A DNA stretch of 50,956 nt, from NCBI GenBank assembly GCA_900545165.1, contig UQYA01000004.1, forward strand, positions 1 to 50,956. Reading direction: 5' to 3'. Origin of the DNA: an uncultured Collinsella sp. (lineage in GTDB: Bacteria > Actinomycetota > Coriobacteriia > Coriobacteriales > Coriobacteriaceae). Made by a program: the position numbers and the translations under genes. Of the stretch, positions 16,618 to 24,892 are shown in pieces. Position 1 is the first letter of the stretch. Every line of letters starts with the position of its first letter. Below the pieces are notes generated by a model. The model was not told where the DNA came from. It saw only the letters and a program-made list of their open reading frames with translations, and searched no databases.

Positions 16618-16690
16618 ATAACTTGCGGTGATATACGGACTGTTTAGCGTCCCAGAACGGCTAATCAGTCCGTATATCACTGCAAGTTAT
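16618..16690. repeat. Palindromic repeat, family A, copy 2
   Basis: Arms ATAACTTGCGGTGATATACGG and its near reverse complement (CCGTATATCACTGCAAGTTAT) extend inward through GACTG/CAGTC. It differs from copy 1 in the outer positions, partly with compensating changes (AACTTGC versus AGTTGC). It lies between the gdhA terminator and the molybdenum-hydroxylase operon. Confidence 0.75.
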
Positions 16691-16770
16691 GGATGGGTGG
16701 GTGGATTTTGTCCTAAAACGGTGTGCGGCTCCTCGTTTGGTACACTTAAAAGTACTGGACAAGTGAAGAG

Positions 16771-17685
16771 ATGGGGGAGAACGTGCTCAAGTTCGGTACC
16801 TACGTCCGTGTTGGAAACGCGGCCGAAGCCTATGAGCTCTTGCAGAAGAACCGCAACAACAAGATTGTGGGCGGCGGCATCTGGATGCGCCTGGGTTCGC
16901 GTCGCGTGGCGACGGCGATTGACCTTTCGGCCTGCGGACTCGATCAGATCGAGGAGACCGAGACCGAGTTTCGCATCGGTGCCATGTGCACCCTGCGCCA
17001 GCTCGAGCGTCATGCCGGGCTCAACGCGTTTGTCAACAACGTCTTTGAGTTCGCCGTCCACGACATCGTGGGCGTGCAGCTGCGCAACACCGCCACGGTG
17101 GGCGGCAGCATCTACGGCCGCTTTGGCTTCTCGGACGTGCTCTCGGCTTTCCTGGCGCTCGATTCCTATGTTGAGCTGACAGGCGCCGGCCGCGTGCCGC
17201 TCGCCGAGTTCGCGGACATGGGCTATGTGCGCGACGTGATCGAGCACATCGTAGTCGTTAAGCACGATTACCGTGCAAGCTACGAGGCCGTGCGCAAGGC
17301 CGCGACCGACTTCCCCTCCTTAAACGTCACTGCCGCCTGGTGGGACAACAGCTGGCATGTCACCGTGGGCGCCCGCCCGCTGCGCGCGACCTTGCTGCAG
17401 GGCGAGGCATGTGGCCTGGTGAGCGAGCAGCCTTCCGAGGACGAGCTTCGCGCCCTGGCCGCGTCCGTACGCGCACTGAGCTATGGCACCAACCTGTGGG
17501 GCTCGGCTGACTACCGCCGCCGCATCTCGGCACCGTTGGCGATTCAGGCCGTGCGCCGCGCCGCCGGCATCGAGCTTTCTGCCGCGCTTGCCCGCGAGCT
17601 CGAGACCGTGCAGATCCCTAAGTTCGCCACGGACGAGTATTCCTGCCGCCGCGTGCCCGGCGTCGATTCTAGCGAGGTGCGCTAA
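16771..17685 (+). CDS. Xanthine dehydrogenase family FAD-binding subunit
   Basis: 304-residue FAD subunit of the CoxM/XdhB type. Features are the N-terminal LL..NRNNKIVGGGIWMRL loop, the flavin-binding segment LRNTATVGGSIYGRF (TVGGSI motif) near residue 107, and a CODH flavoprotein C-terminal domain ending at about 280. It would pass electrons from the Fe-S clusters of the partner to NAD or another acceptor. The stop overlaps the partner's ATG (TAATG), so the two proteins form one complex. An in-frame GTG at 16783 preceded by GGGGGAG is an alternative start that gives MLKFGTY, which is closer to family N termini. Substrate not determined. Confidence 0.85.
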   Translation: MGENVLKFGTYVRVGNAAEAYELLQKNRNNKIVGGGIWMRLGSRRVATAIDLSACGLDQIEETETEFRIGAMCTLRQLERHAGLNAFVNNVFEFAVHDIVGVQLRNTATVGGSIYGRFGFSDVLSAFLALDSYVELTGAGRVPLAEFADMGYVRDVIEHIVVVKHDYRASYEAVRKAATDFPSLNVTAAWWDNSWHVTVGARPLRATLLQGEACGLVSEQPSEDELRALAASVRALSYGTNLWGSADYRRRISAPLAIQAVRRAAGIELSAALARELETVQIPKFATDEYSCRRVPGVDSSEVR

Positions 17686-20516
17686 TGGCTGCCAAACTCA
17701 TCGATCTTTCCTTTACGCTCAACGGCCGTAAGGTCAAGGTTCAGATTGCCCCCGACACCATGCTCTTTGCACTGTTGCGCGAGCAGGGTTGTGCGTCGGT
17801 GCGCTGCGCCTGTGAGACCACCAACTGCGGCCTGTGCACGGTGTGGCTCGACGGCGACCCGGTGCTGAGCTGCTCGGTTCCCGCCGCTCGCGTCGAGGGC
17901 CACACCATCACCACGCTCGAGGGCCTCAAAGCCGAGTCTGAGGCGCTGGCCCGTGCGATGGCTGCCGAAGGCGCCGAGCAGTGCGGTTTTTGCGCCCCCG
18001 GCCTCATCATGAACGTGCTGGCGCTTGCCCGCGCCGCCAAGGAGGACCCGAGCCTCGTCGCCACGCGCGAGGAGCTGTCGCGCCAGCTTGCCGGCAACCT
18101 CTGCCGTTGCAGCGGCTACGAGAGTCAGCTGCGCGCCATCGTCCGCTTTCTCAACGAGTCCGGCGTGAAGGTGGGCTTCGAGATGCCCGAGCTGCCCGTC
18201 AACGACACGAGCTCCGACGGTGTCGCGTACAAGCAGATTACCCACAAGCAGCCCAAGAAGGACTCGAAGGCACTGCTCGAGGGTCGTCCCGTCTACACGG
18301 GCGACCTGGTACCTGCCGGTGCGCTCATCGTCAAACTCAAGCGCAGCCCCTATGCCCGCGCCAAGATTCGCTCCATCGATACGTCGCGCGCACTGAAGGT
18401 GCCCGGCGTGGTGGGCGTCTACACCTACGAGGACGTGCCCCAGCGCCGCTTTACCATCGCCGGTCAGAGCTATCCGCAGCCGAGTCCTTACGACCGCTTG
18501 ATTCTCGAGAACCTCGTCCGTTACCAAAACGAGGAGGTGGCGATCGTCGCCGCCGAGACTGAGGAGGCCGCCGACAAGGCGCTCAAGCTCATCAAGGTCG
18601 ACTACGAGGTACTCGAGCCCCTGCTCGACTTTACCAAGGCGCTCGATAACGACATCGTGGTCCACCCCGAGGGCGACGTGACCTTTATGTTCCCGCAGGG
18701 CGGCGATGTTCCGCGTAACCTGGTATGCAGCGGTACCAGCGATTTTGGCGACTTGGACGAGGCCTTCGCCCAGAGCGACATCGTCTTCACCCGCACCTAC
18801 ACCAGCCAGGCTACCCAGACCGCGCCGATGGAGACCTTCCGTGCCTTCGCGACCACCGACGCGTTCGGCCGCATTTCGGTGACCACCTCTACGCAGGTGC
18901 CCTTCCACGTGCGCCGCATGGTCGCTCAGTCGCTCGATATCCCGCAGTCGCAGGTGCAGGTCATTAAGCCGCGCATCGGCGGCGGCTTTGGCTCCAAGCA
19001 GACGGGCTGCTGCGAGATCTTCGTGGCGTTCGTCACCCAGCAGACCGGCCGTCCGAGCTACTGCTGCTATACCCGCGAGGAGACCATCACCGCGGGCAAC
19101 TCGCGCCACCAGATGCAGATGACCGTTAAGCTGGGCGCCATGAACGACGGCACCATCACGGCCATCGATCTGCATACGCTGTCCAACGCCGGGGCCTATG
19201 GCGAGCATGCCACCACGACGATCGGCCTCTCGGGTCACAAGAGCCTGCCCATCTACAACCACGTGAAGGCGAGCCGCTTTAGGTGGGACGCCGTCTACAC
19301 CAACACCAACCGCGGCGGCGCATATCGCGGCTACGGTGCCACCCAGGGCCAGTTTGCCGTGGAGAGCGCCGTCAACGAGCTCGCCGACATGCTGCACATG
19401 GACCCCGCCGACCTGCGCCTTAAGAACATTGTGCGCGAGGGCGAGGTCATGCCGCAGTACTACAACGAAAAGCTCAACGCCTGCGCGCTCGACCGCTGCC
19501 TGCTGCGCGCGATGGACATGATCGGCTGGCGCGACAAGCCGCTAGCCGTGGACCTGGGCGACCGCGTGCGCGCCCTGGGCTGTGCGCTCACCATGCAGGG
19601 CTCGGGTATCTCCAATGTCGACATCGCCGGCATCGACATGCGCCTGGAAGAGGACGGCTTCATTACCATCGGCACCGGCGCCACCGATAACGGCATGGGC
19701 GTCGACACGATTCTGGCGCAGATCGCCGCCGAGGAGCTGGGCGTGGAGAGCTCGCTTATCGTGGTGCGCGGCGTGGACACCGATGTGTCGCCGTTCGACG
19801 CCGGCTCGTACGCGAGCTCGGGCACGTACGTGACGGGCCTTGCCGCCAAGAACGCAGCGACCGAGCTGCGTGAGAAGATCTGCACCAAGGCCGCCCAGAT
19901 GTGGGATGTGGATGCCACCGATGTGGTCTTTGATGGTCAGTACGTGCGCCTGTCCGACGAGCGCGCCGCGCGCGAGCAGAACCGCTACCTCACGCTGCGC
20001 GACTTTGCCAACCTGTGCGTCAAGAACATCGCGGGCGGTGACGCGCTGACCTCGCACGCCTCTGCCTGCCTGCCCGTATCGCCTCCGCCGTTTATGGCCG
20101 GTATTGCCGAGGTCGAGGTCGACAAGGCCACCGGCAAGGTGACCGTGGTGGATTACGCCGCCGCCGTCGACTGCGGCACCGTGATCAACGAAGCGCTCGC
20201 ACGCGTCCAGGCCGAGGGCGGCATTGCCCAGGGTATCGGTCACGCGCTCTACGAGATCGTCGAGCACGACGACCGCGGTCGCCTGCGCACCGGCAACTTT
20301 ATGAGCTACAAGCTGCCCACGCGCCTGGATATCGGCAGCATTCGCGTGGCCTTTGAGCCGAGCTACGAGCCGACGGGTCCGTTTGGTGCCAAGTCGATCG
20401 GCGAGGTCGTCATCAACACGCCACTCGCCGCCGTGGCCTCGGCCGTCGCACACGCCACCGGACATCAGGTTCGCTCGCTTCCGATCACGCCCGAGAAGGC
20501 CCTGCTGGGGGAGTAG
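17685..20516 (+). CDS. Molybdenum hydroxylase, fused 2Fe-2S and Mo subunits
   Basis: 943 residues. The N-terminal ~165 residues hold two [2Fe-2S] domains: a plant-type one (CACETTNCGLC, then C at ~65) and a helical one (CGFCAPG and CRCSG). The remainder is the xanthine dehydrogenase/aldehyde oxidase molybdenum domain with PRIGGGFGSKQ, GAYRGYGATQG and the catalytic Glu in GAKSIGEV near the C terminus. Such enzymes hydroxylate purines or other heterocycles or aldehydes. GAYRGYGATQG resembles clostridial selenium-dependent hydroxylases, in which labile Se is not encoded as Sec. The neighbourhood of a Se/S carrier fits this, but it is inference. The substrate is unknown. Confidence 0.85.
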   Translation: MAAKLIDLSFTLNGRKVKVQIAPDTMLFALLREQGCASVRCACETTNCGLCTVWLDGDPVLSCSVPAARVEGHTITTLEGLKAESEALARAMAAEGAEQCGFCAPGLIMNVLALARAAKEDPSLVATREELSRQLAGNLCRCSGYESQLRAIVRFLNESGVKVGFEMPELPVNDTSSDGVAYKQITHKQPKKDSKALLEGRPVYTGDLVPAGALIVKLKRSPYARAKIRSIDTSRALKVPGVVGVYTYEDVPQRRFTIAGQSYPQPSPYDRLILENLVRYQNEEVAIVAAETEEAADKALKLIKVDYEVLEPLLDFTKALDNDIVVHPEGDVTFMFPQGGDVPRNLVCSGTSDFGDLDEAFAQSDIVFTRTYTSQATQTAPMETFRAFATTDAFGRISVTTSTQVPFHVRRMVAQSLDIPQSQVQVIKPRIGGGFGSKQTGCCEIFVAFVTQQTGRPSYCCYTREETITAGNSRHQMQMTVKLGAMNDGTITAIDLHTLSNAGAYGEHATTTIGLSGHKSLPIYNHVKASRFRWDAVYTNTNRGGAYRGYGATQGQFAVESAVNELADMLHMDPADLRLKNIVREGEVMPQYYNEKLNACALDRCLLRAMDMIGWRDKPLAVDLGDRVRALGCALTMQGSGISNVDIAGIDMRLEEDGFITIGTGATDNGMGVDTILAQIAAEELGVESSLIVVRGVDTDVSPFDAGSYASSGTYVTGLAAKNAATELREKICTKAAQMWDVDATDVVFDGQYVRLSDERAAREQNRYLTLRDFANLCVKNIAGGDALTSHASACLPVSPPPFMAGIAEVEVDKATGKVTVVDYAAAVDCGTVINEALARVQAEGGIAQGIGHALYEIVEHDDRGRLRTGNFMSYKLPTRLDIGSIRVAFEPSYEPTGPFGAKSIGEVVINTPLAAVASAVAHATGHQVRSLPITPEKALLGE

Positions 20517-20553
20517 GCGAGGCGACGCATCCGCCGCTCTTTGCCTAGCCCTG

Positions 20554-20599
20554 GGAAACTGCAGCCCACTTTTCGACCGAATTGTGGGCTGCAGTTTCC
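20554..20599. repeat. Palindrome, family B, unit 1
   Basis: Perfect 16-bp arms GGAAACTGCAGCCCAC / GTGGGCTGCAGTTTCC with a 14-base loop, starting 37 bases after the molybdenum hydroxylase stop. Two less symmetrical relatives follow in series. Confidence 0.7.
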
Positions 20600-20615
20600 G
20601 TTTGAGGCCCTCGGC

Positions 20616-20724
20616 GGAAAGTGCATCCCGGAATAGGGGCTCAAAACGGGTTGCAGTTTCCGGTTGATGGCTATAGTGGAAATTACATCCCATTCCGAGG
20701 CCCCAAACCGGGACACGCTTTCCG
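20616..20724. repeat. Palindromes, family B, units 2 and 3 (degenerate)
   Basis: Unit 2 (20616-20661) pairs GGAAAGTGCATCCCG with CGGGTTGCAGTTTCC with two mismatches. Unit 3 (20678-20724) pairs GGAAATTACATCCC with GGGACACGCTTTCC poorly. Both keep the layout of unit 1 (GGAAA..TGCA.CCC facing GGG.TGCA.TTTCC), which points to a tandem series decaying at different rates. Confidence 0.55.
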
Positions 20725-20755
20725 GCGCATGGCCAGCATCGCCAGGCTGCCGAGT

Positions 20756-20838
20756 CCCGCCGAAGTTGCGGTGGAATAGGGACTGTTTTGGAGGACTGGA
20801 GCCCCAAACAGTCCCTATTCCGCCGCAACTTCGGCGGG
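20756..20838. repeat. Palindromic repeat, family A, copy 3
   Basis: Longest family A copy. Arms start CCCGCCGAAGTTGCGG and pair with CCGCAACTTCGGCGGG, continuing through GGAATAGGGACTGTTT/AAACAGTCCCTATTCC. It lies about 105 bases upstream of tRNA-Leu. Confidence 0.75.
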
Positions 20839-20943
20839 GCGGCGGGGGATCCGATGCGTACTCGTGGTGAGGTCGTGAGCGTGTAAAACGTGTGCGTGCG
20901 CTTGTCGTTCGTATCTGCTATCATTCCTAGTCTGTGCGCTCAT

Positions 20944-21027
20944 GCGGGCGTGGCGGAATTGGTAGACGCGCCAGATTTAGGTTCTGGTGGGATTCCCGTG
21001 AAGGTTCGAGTCCTTTCGCCCGCACCA
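20944..21027 (+). tRNA. tRNA-Leu (anticodon TAG)
   Basis: 84 nt with encoded CCA. Acceptor GCGGGCG/CGCCCGC, discriminator A. The anticodon stem CCAGA/TCTGG encloses TTTAGGT, giving anticodon TAG. A class II variable arm (TGGGATTCCCGTG region) and the T arm with GGTTCGAGTCC follow. It lies 90 bases upstream of the trigger factor gene. Confidence 0.96.
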
Positions 21028-21117
21028 ACGCACCCGCGTTGGCTTATGCCCTCGCGACGCTTGTTGCATAAAGGTACCAGCACCTCAGATAAGCTGGGCA
21101 GTATGAGGAGGAACGTG

Positions 21118-22416
21118 TTGAACATCACCGCTTCTGACGTCAAGGACGCCAAGCTCACCGCTACGGTCACCATCCCGGCCGCCGACGTCGACGCCGCGAT
21201 CAAGAAGGCTTACAAGGACACCGCCAAGAAGTACCGCTTCCCGGGCTTCCGCGCCGGTAAGGCCCCCCGTCCGGTCATCGACTCCGCTCTTGGCGCCGAG
21301 GCTACCCTCGCTCAGGCCACCAACGACCTGATCGCCGCCAACGAGCCCGCCGTCCTCAACGAGCTGGACATCGTCCCCACCAAGAGCGGTGACTACAAGG
21401 AGCTTGACCTCGCCAAGGATCACGAGGACTACACCTACACCGTCGAGTTCTCCCTGCGTCCCGCCGCCGAGCTCTCCTCCTTCGACGCCGTCGAGATCGA
21501 GATGCCCCCTGCGGAGGTCACCGAGTCCGAGATCAACAACCAGGTCGAGATGCTCCTCAACTACCGTGCCACCTTCGAGGACGTCGAGGGTCGCGCCGTC
21601 GAGGCCGAGGACTACGTCACCGTCGACCTCAAGGCCGTCGAGAACGCCGACAACTTTGCCGCCGAGGGCCGCATGCTCATCGCCGGTAGCGACAGCAACC
21701 CCAAGGAGTTCAACGAGGCCCTGATCGGCGCTAACGTTGACGACGTCAAGACCGTCACCTGGACCGACGAGGTCGAGGAGGGCGAGGAGGCCGAGACCCA
21801 CACCGTCGAGGTCACCGTCAAGGGCATCAAGGTCCGCAACACCCCCGAGCTCACCGACGAGCTCGTCAAGTCCGACTTTGGCTTCGACAGCATCGACGCT
21901 ATGCGCGACGCCATCAAGATCGAGATCGAGCAGGACAAGGCTTCCCGCCTGCCGGCCGAGAAGGAGAACCGTTGCGTTTCCGCTCTCGCCGAGCGCCTGC
22001 AGCTCGACGAGATGGATGCCGACTACGAGCAGTCCGTCTTTGAGGAGCTTGGCCAGAACTTCCTGTCCAACCTCGCTGCCCGCGGCATGACGCTGGACAC
22101 CTGGCTGCCCGCTTCCGGTCTGACCATGGAGCAGTTCATCGGCGACCTGCACAAGCAGGCCAACGACGTCGCCCGCGAGTCCCTGGCTCTGGACGCCCTT
22201 GCCCGTGAGCTCAAGATTGAGGTCACCGAGGACGACATCAACGCCGAGTTCGAGAAGGCTGGCGTCAAGGACGTCGAGGCTTCCAAGGCTGAGTTCATCG
22301 CCGATGGCCGCATGCCTGCTGTCCGCGAGTCCATCCGTCGCTCCAAGGCCGTCGACCACCTGGTCGAGAACGCCAAGGTGACCGAGGTCGACGAGACCGC
22401 CAAGGACGCCGAGTAA
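21118..22416 (+). CDS. tig: Trigger factor, ribosome-associated chaperone
   Basis: 432 residues, a typical length. The N-terminal ribosome-binding domain carries the loop signature FPGFRAGKAPRPVI near residue 40. The FKBP-type PPIase domain (~150-245) and the C-terminal chaperone arms follow. It binds nascent chains at the ribosome exit. The start is taken as TTG 21118 because AGGAGG (21106-21111) is 6 bases upstream; the ATG at 21103 overlaps that site and GTG 21115 is too close. It is followed by clpP and clpX, a common tig-clpP-clpX order that puts folding and degradation together. Confidence 0.94.
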   Translation: MNITASDVKDAKLTATVTIPAADVDAAIKKAYKDTAKKYRFPGFRAGKAPRPVIDSALGAEATLAQATNDLIAANEPAVLNELDIVPTKSGDYKELDLAKDHEDYTYTVEFSLRPAAELSSFDAVEIEMPPAEVTESEINNQVEMLLNYRATFEDVEGRAVEAEDYVTVDLKAVENADNFAAEGRMLIAGSDSNPKEFNEALIGANVDDVKTVTWTDEVEEGEEAETHTVEVTVKGIKVRNTPELTDELVKSDFGFDSIDAMRDAIKIEIEQDKASRLPAEKENRCVSALAERLQLDEMDADYEQSVFEELGQNFLSNLAARGMTLDTWLPASGLTMEQFIGDLHKQANDVARESLALDALARELKIEVTEDDINAEFEKAGVKDVEASKAEFIADGRMPAVRESIRRSKAVDHLVENAKVTEVDETAKDAE

Positions 22417-22579
22417 TTCTCGCCACCTTGCCCGCGAGCGCATGCGTGCGCCCGTGATGGGGTAAAGTTATACACCGGTTATCCGGTTGCTTCGTACGGT
22501 GCCAGCCAATGCATAGCATGCGGGCACCGTACGTTTATCTAGAACCAATTTGGTCCGCAAGAGAGAAATGGAGATGCGT

Positions 22580-23200
22580 ATGATCGCCAAGTTCGATTCC
22601 GCCCTCGTGCCATACGTTATCGAGCAGACGCCGCGCGGCGAGCGCAGCTACGATATCTATTCGCGCCTGCTCAACGACCGCATCATCTTCTTGGGCGAGG
22701 AGATCAACTCCGTCAGCGCCAACCTGGTCGTTGCCCAGCTGCTGCATCTTGAGAGCCAGGATGCCGAGAAGGATATCTCGCTCTACATCAATTCGCCCGG
22801 TGGCGAGGTCTACTCCGGCCTGGCGATTCTGGACACCATGAACTTCATCAAGCCGCAGGTCTCGACCATTTGCGTCGGTATGGCCGCGTCTATGGCCGCT
22901 GTGCTGCTTTCGGCCGGCGCCAAGGGCAAGCGCTTCTGCCTGCCGCACTCCAAGGTCATGATTCACCAGCCCAGCGGCGGTGCCCAGGGTCAGCAGACCG
23001 AGATCGAGATCGTTGCCGAGGAGATCAAGAAGACTCGCCGCGAGCTCAACCAGATCCTGTCCGACGCCTCGGGCCAGCCCATCGAGAAGGTCCAGGCCGA
23101 CACCGAGCGCGATAACTACTTGACCGCTGCCGAGGCCCTCGACTACGGCCTGATTGACCGTATCGTCACCTCGCGCGACCTCGCCGCGAAGGACGCCTAG
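22580..23200 (+). CDS. clpP: ATP-dependent Clp protease proteolytic subunit
   Basis: 206-residue serine protease subunit forming tetradecamers that degrade substrates unfolded by ClpX. The nucleophile Ser lies in GMAASMAAVLLSAG, the His in HSKVMIHQPSGG, and the third residue is the Asp in the RDNYLTAAEALDYGLID region. ATG 22580 is chosen because GGAG (22570-22573) is correctly spaced; ATGs at 22568 and 22574 are alternatives that add a few residues. The stop is followed one base later by the clpX ATG. Confidence 0.94.
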   Translation: MIAKFDSALVPYVIEQTPRGERSYDIYSRLLNDRIIFLGEEINSVSANLVVAQLLHLESQDAEKDISLYINSPGGEVYSGLAILDTMNFIKPQVSTICVGMAASMAAVLLSAGAKGKRFCLPHSKVMIHQPSGGAQGQQTEIEIVAEEIKKTRRELNQILSDASGQPIEKVQADTERDNYLTAAEALDYGLIDRIVTSRDLAAKDA

Positions 23201-23201
23201 G

Positions 23202-24608
23202 ATGGCCGGTAACATGCAGGACAACTTTGACGAGAACGGCAACCCCATCCGCTGCTCCTTTTGCGGAAAAGAGCAGGGTCAGGTTCGTCGCCTCGTAAAG
23301 GGCCCGACCAACATCTTTATCTGTGACGAGTGCGTCGCCGCCTGCTCCGAGATCCTTGAGGAGTCGCTTGCTTCGGACTTTATGGACGCTGCCCGCAACG
23401 GCAAACTGCCGGGCTTCCTCAACGACCATGGTCAGGCTGTATCCCAGCCCGCCGTGGACCCCGAGACCGAGGGTTTTGAGCTCGAGGACGACCGTCAGGT
23501 CATTACGCACGTGCCGACGCCGCACGAGATCTATGACGAGCTTTCGGCCTATGTTATGGGTCAGGAGGACGCCAAGCGCGCCATGTCGGTGGCCGTGTAC
23601 AACCACTATCGTCGCGTGATCGAGGGCGGCGCCGCGGTGTCTGCCTTTGACGACGACATGGGCTCGCAGTTCGACGACGATATGGACGAGGTGGAGCTCG
23701 CCAAGTCCAACATTTTGCTGCTCGGTCCCACCGGTACCGGTAAGACCCTGCTCGCCCAGACGCTCGCGCGCATCCTCGAGGTGCCGTTTGCCATCGCCGA
23801 CGCAACCGCGCTCACCGAGGCCGGATACGTGGGCGAGGATGTGGAGAACATCCTGCTCAAGCTCATCAACGCCGCCGATGGCGATATCGAACGCGCGCAG
23901 GTTGGCATCATCTACGTTGACGAGATCGATAAGATCGCCCGCAAGGCCGAGAACCTCTCCATTACTCGCGATGTTTCGGGCGAGGGCGTTCAGCAGGCGC
24001 TGCTTAAGATTCTTGAGGGCACGGTGGCAAGCGTTCCGCCCACCGGCGGCCGCAAGCATCCCCAGCAGGAGCTGCTGCAGATCGACACGACCAACATCCT
24101 GTTCATCTGCGGTGGTGCCTTTGTGGGTCTGGACAAGATCATCGCCGACCGCGTGGGCAACAAGGGTGTGGGCTTTAACTCCGAGATCGCCGGCCCCACC
24201 TCGGTCGACGAGAACGACCTGCTGCGCCAGGTGCTCCCGCAGGACCTCAACGCCTTTGGCATGATCCCCGAGTTTGTGGGACGTACGCCCGTCGTCACCC
24301 AGACGCAGGCGCTTGACGAGGACGACTTGGTGTCGATTCTGACCGAGCCCAAGAACGCCGTGGTGCGCCAGTATCGTAAGATGTTTCAGCTCGAGGACGT
24401 TGAGCTTGAGTTTGAGGACGCGGCTCTGCACGAGATCGCCCGCATGGCGCTCGCCCGCAAGACCGGCGCCCGAGGCCTGCGCTCCATCTGCGAGGACGTG
24501 CTGCAGCAGACGATGTTCGACCTCCCCAGCGAGGAGGGCGTTTCCAAGGTCGTCGTGACCGAAGCCTCGGTAAAGGACGAAGAACAGCCCCAACGCATCT
24601 ACGGCTAA
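23202..24608 (+). CDS. clpX: ATP-dependent Clp protease ATP-binding subunit ClpX
   Basis: 468-residue AAA+ unfoldase. The N-terminal zinc-binding domain has CSFCGKEQ...CDECVAAC. Walker A GPTGTGKTLLAQTLA and Walker B IIYVDEIDKIA follow, then the pore region with GYVGEDVEN. It recognises tagged proteins and feeds them to ClpP. ATG 23202 lies one base after clpP, so the pair is coupled. There is an acidic insert (FDDDMGSQFDDDMDEVEL) between the zinc domain and Walker A. A terminator follows the stop. Confidence 0.96.
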   Translation: MAGNMQDNFDENGNPIRCSFCGKEQGQVRRLVKGPTNIFICDECVAACSEILEESLASDFMDAARNGKLPGFLNDHGQAVSQPAVDPETEGFELEDDRQVITHVPTPHEIYDELSAYVMGQEDAKRAMSVAVYNHYRRVIEGGAAVSAFDDDMGSQFDDDMDEVELAKSNILLLGPTGTGKTLLAQTLARILEVPFAIADATALTEAGYVGEDVENILLKLINAADGDIERAQVGIIYVDEIDKIARKAENLSITRDVSGEGVQQALLKILEGTVASVPPTGGRKHPQQELLQIDTTNILFICGGAFVGLDKIIADRVGNKGVGFNSEIAGPTSVDENDLLRQVLPQDLNAFGMIPEFVGRTPVVTQTQALDEDDLVSILTEPKNAVVRQYRKMFQLEDVELEFEDAALHEIARMALARKTGARGLRSICEDVLQQTMFDLPSEEGVSKVVVTEASVKDEEQPQRIYG

Positions 24609-24630
24609 ACCAGCCTAAAGCGTGTTTGCA

Positions 24631-24668
24631 AATAGCCTCCGACCACCCGCGGTCGGAGGCTATTTTAT
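24631..24668 (+). terminator. Rho-independent terminator of tig-clpP-clpX
   Basis: 14-bp stem AATAGCCTCCGACC / GGTCGGAGGCTATT with loop ACCCGC and a TTTTATAT tail, 22 bases after the clpX stop. Confidence 0.88.
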
Positions 24669-24759
24669 ATATACGCAATAACCCCAACTACCTGTGTTAT
24701 TCTGTGTGTTTGTTTAAGCCTCAGCGAAGTCATATCAGACTGAAGTAATCGATACCTAA

Positions 24760-24872
24760 GGCGTGTCCGCCTGCTTGGTTTTCGTAGATTCCGCACGAGC
24801 CGAAGAGCACTTAATGTGCTCTTCGTGCGAGCCAGGACCTGACCGAGCGAAAACCAAGCAGGCGGACACGCC
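24760..24872. repeat. Large nested hairpin element upstream of valS
   Basis: Perfect 25-bp outer arms (24760-24784 and 24848-24872) enclose an inner hairpin GAAGAGCAC-TTAAT-GTGCTCTTC (24802-24824) flanked by GCACGAGCC and GTGCGAGCC. The inverse complement of the central region matches the element at 27607-27710 almost base for base, whereas the outer arms are unrelated. It ends 20 bases before the valS ATG, so in the RNA it would sit in the valS leader. Confidence 0.75.
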
Positions 24873-24892
24873 GGCGGGACAGGGAGAGATAT

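Noticed and set aside
24669..24892. T-box leader of valS
   Set aside because: No T-box consensus (TGGnACC-type) or specifier loop is recognisable, and the hairpin is symmetric and repeated after the gene.
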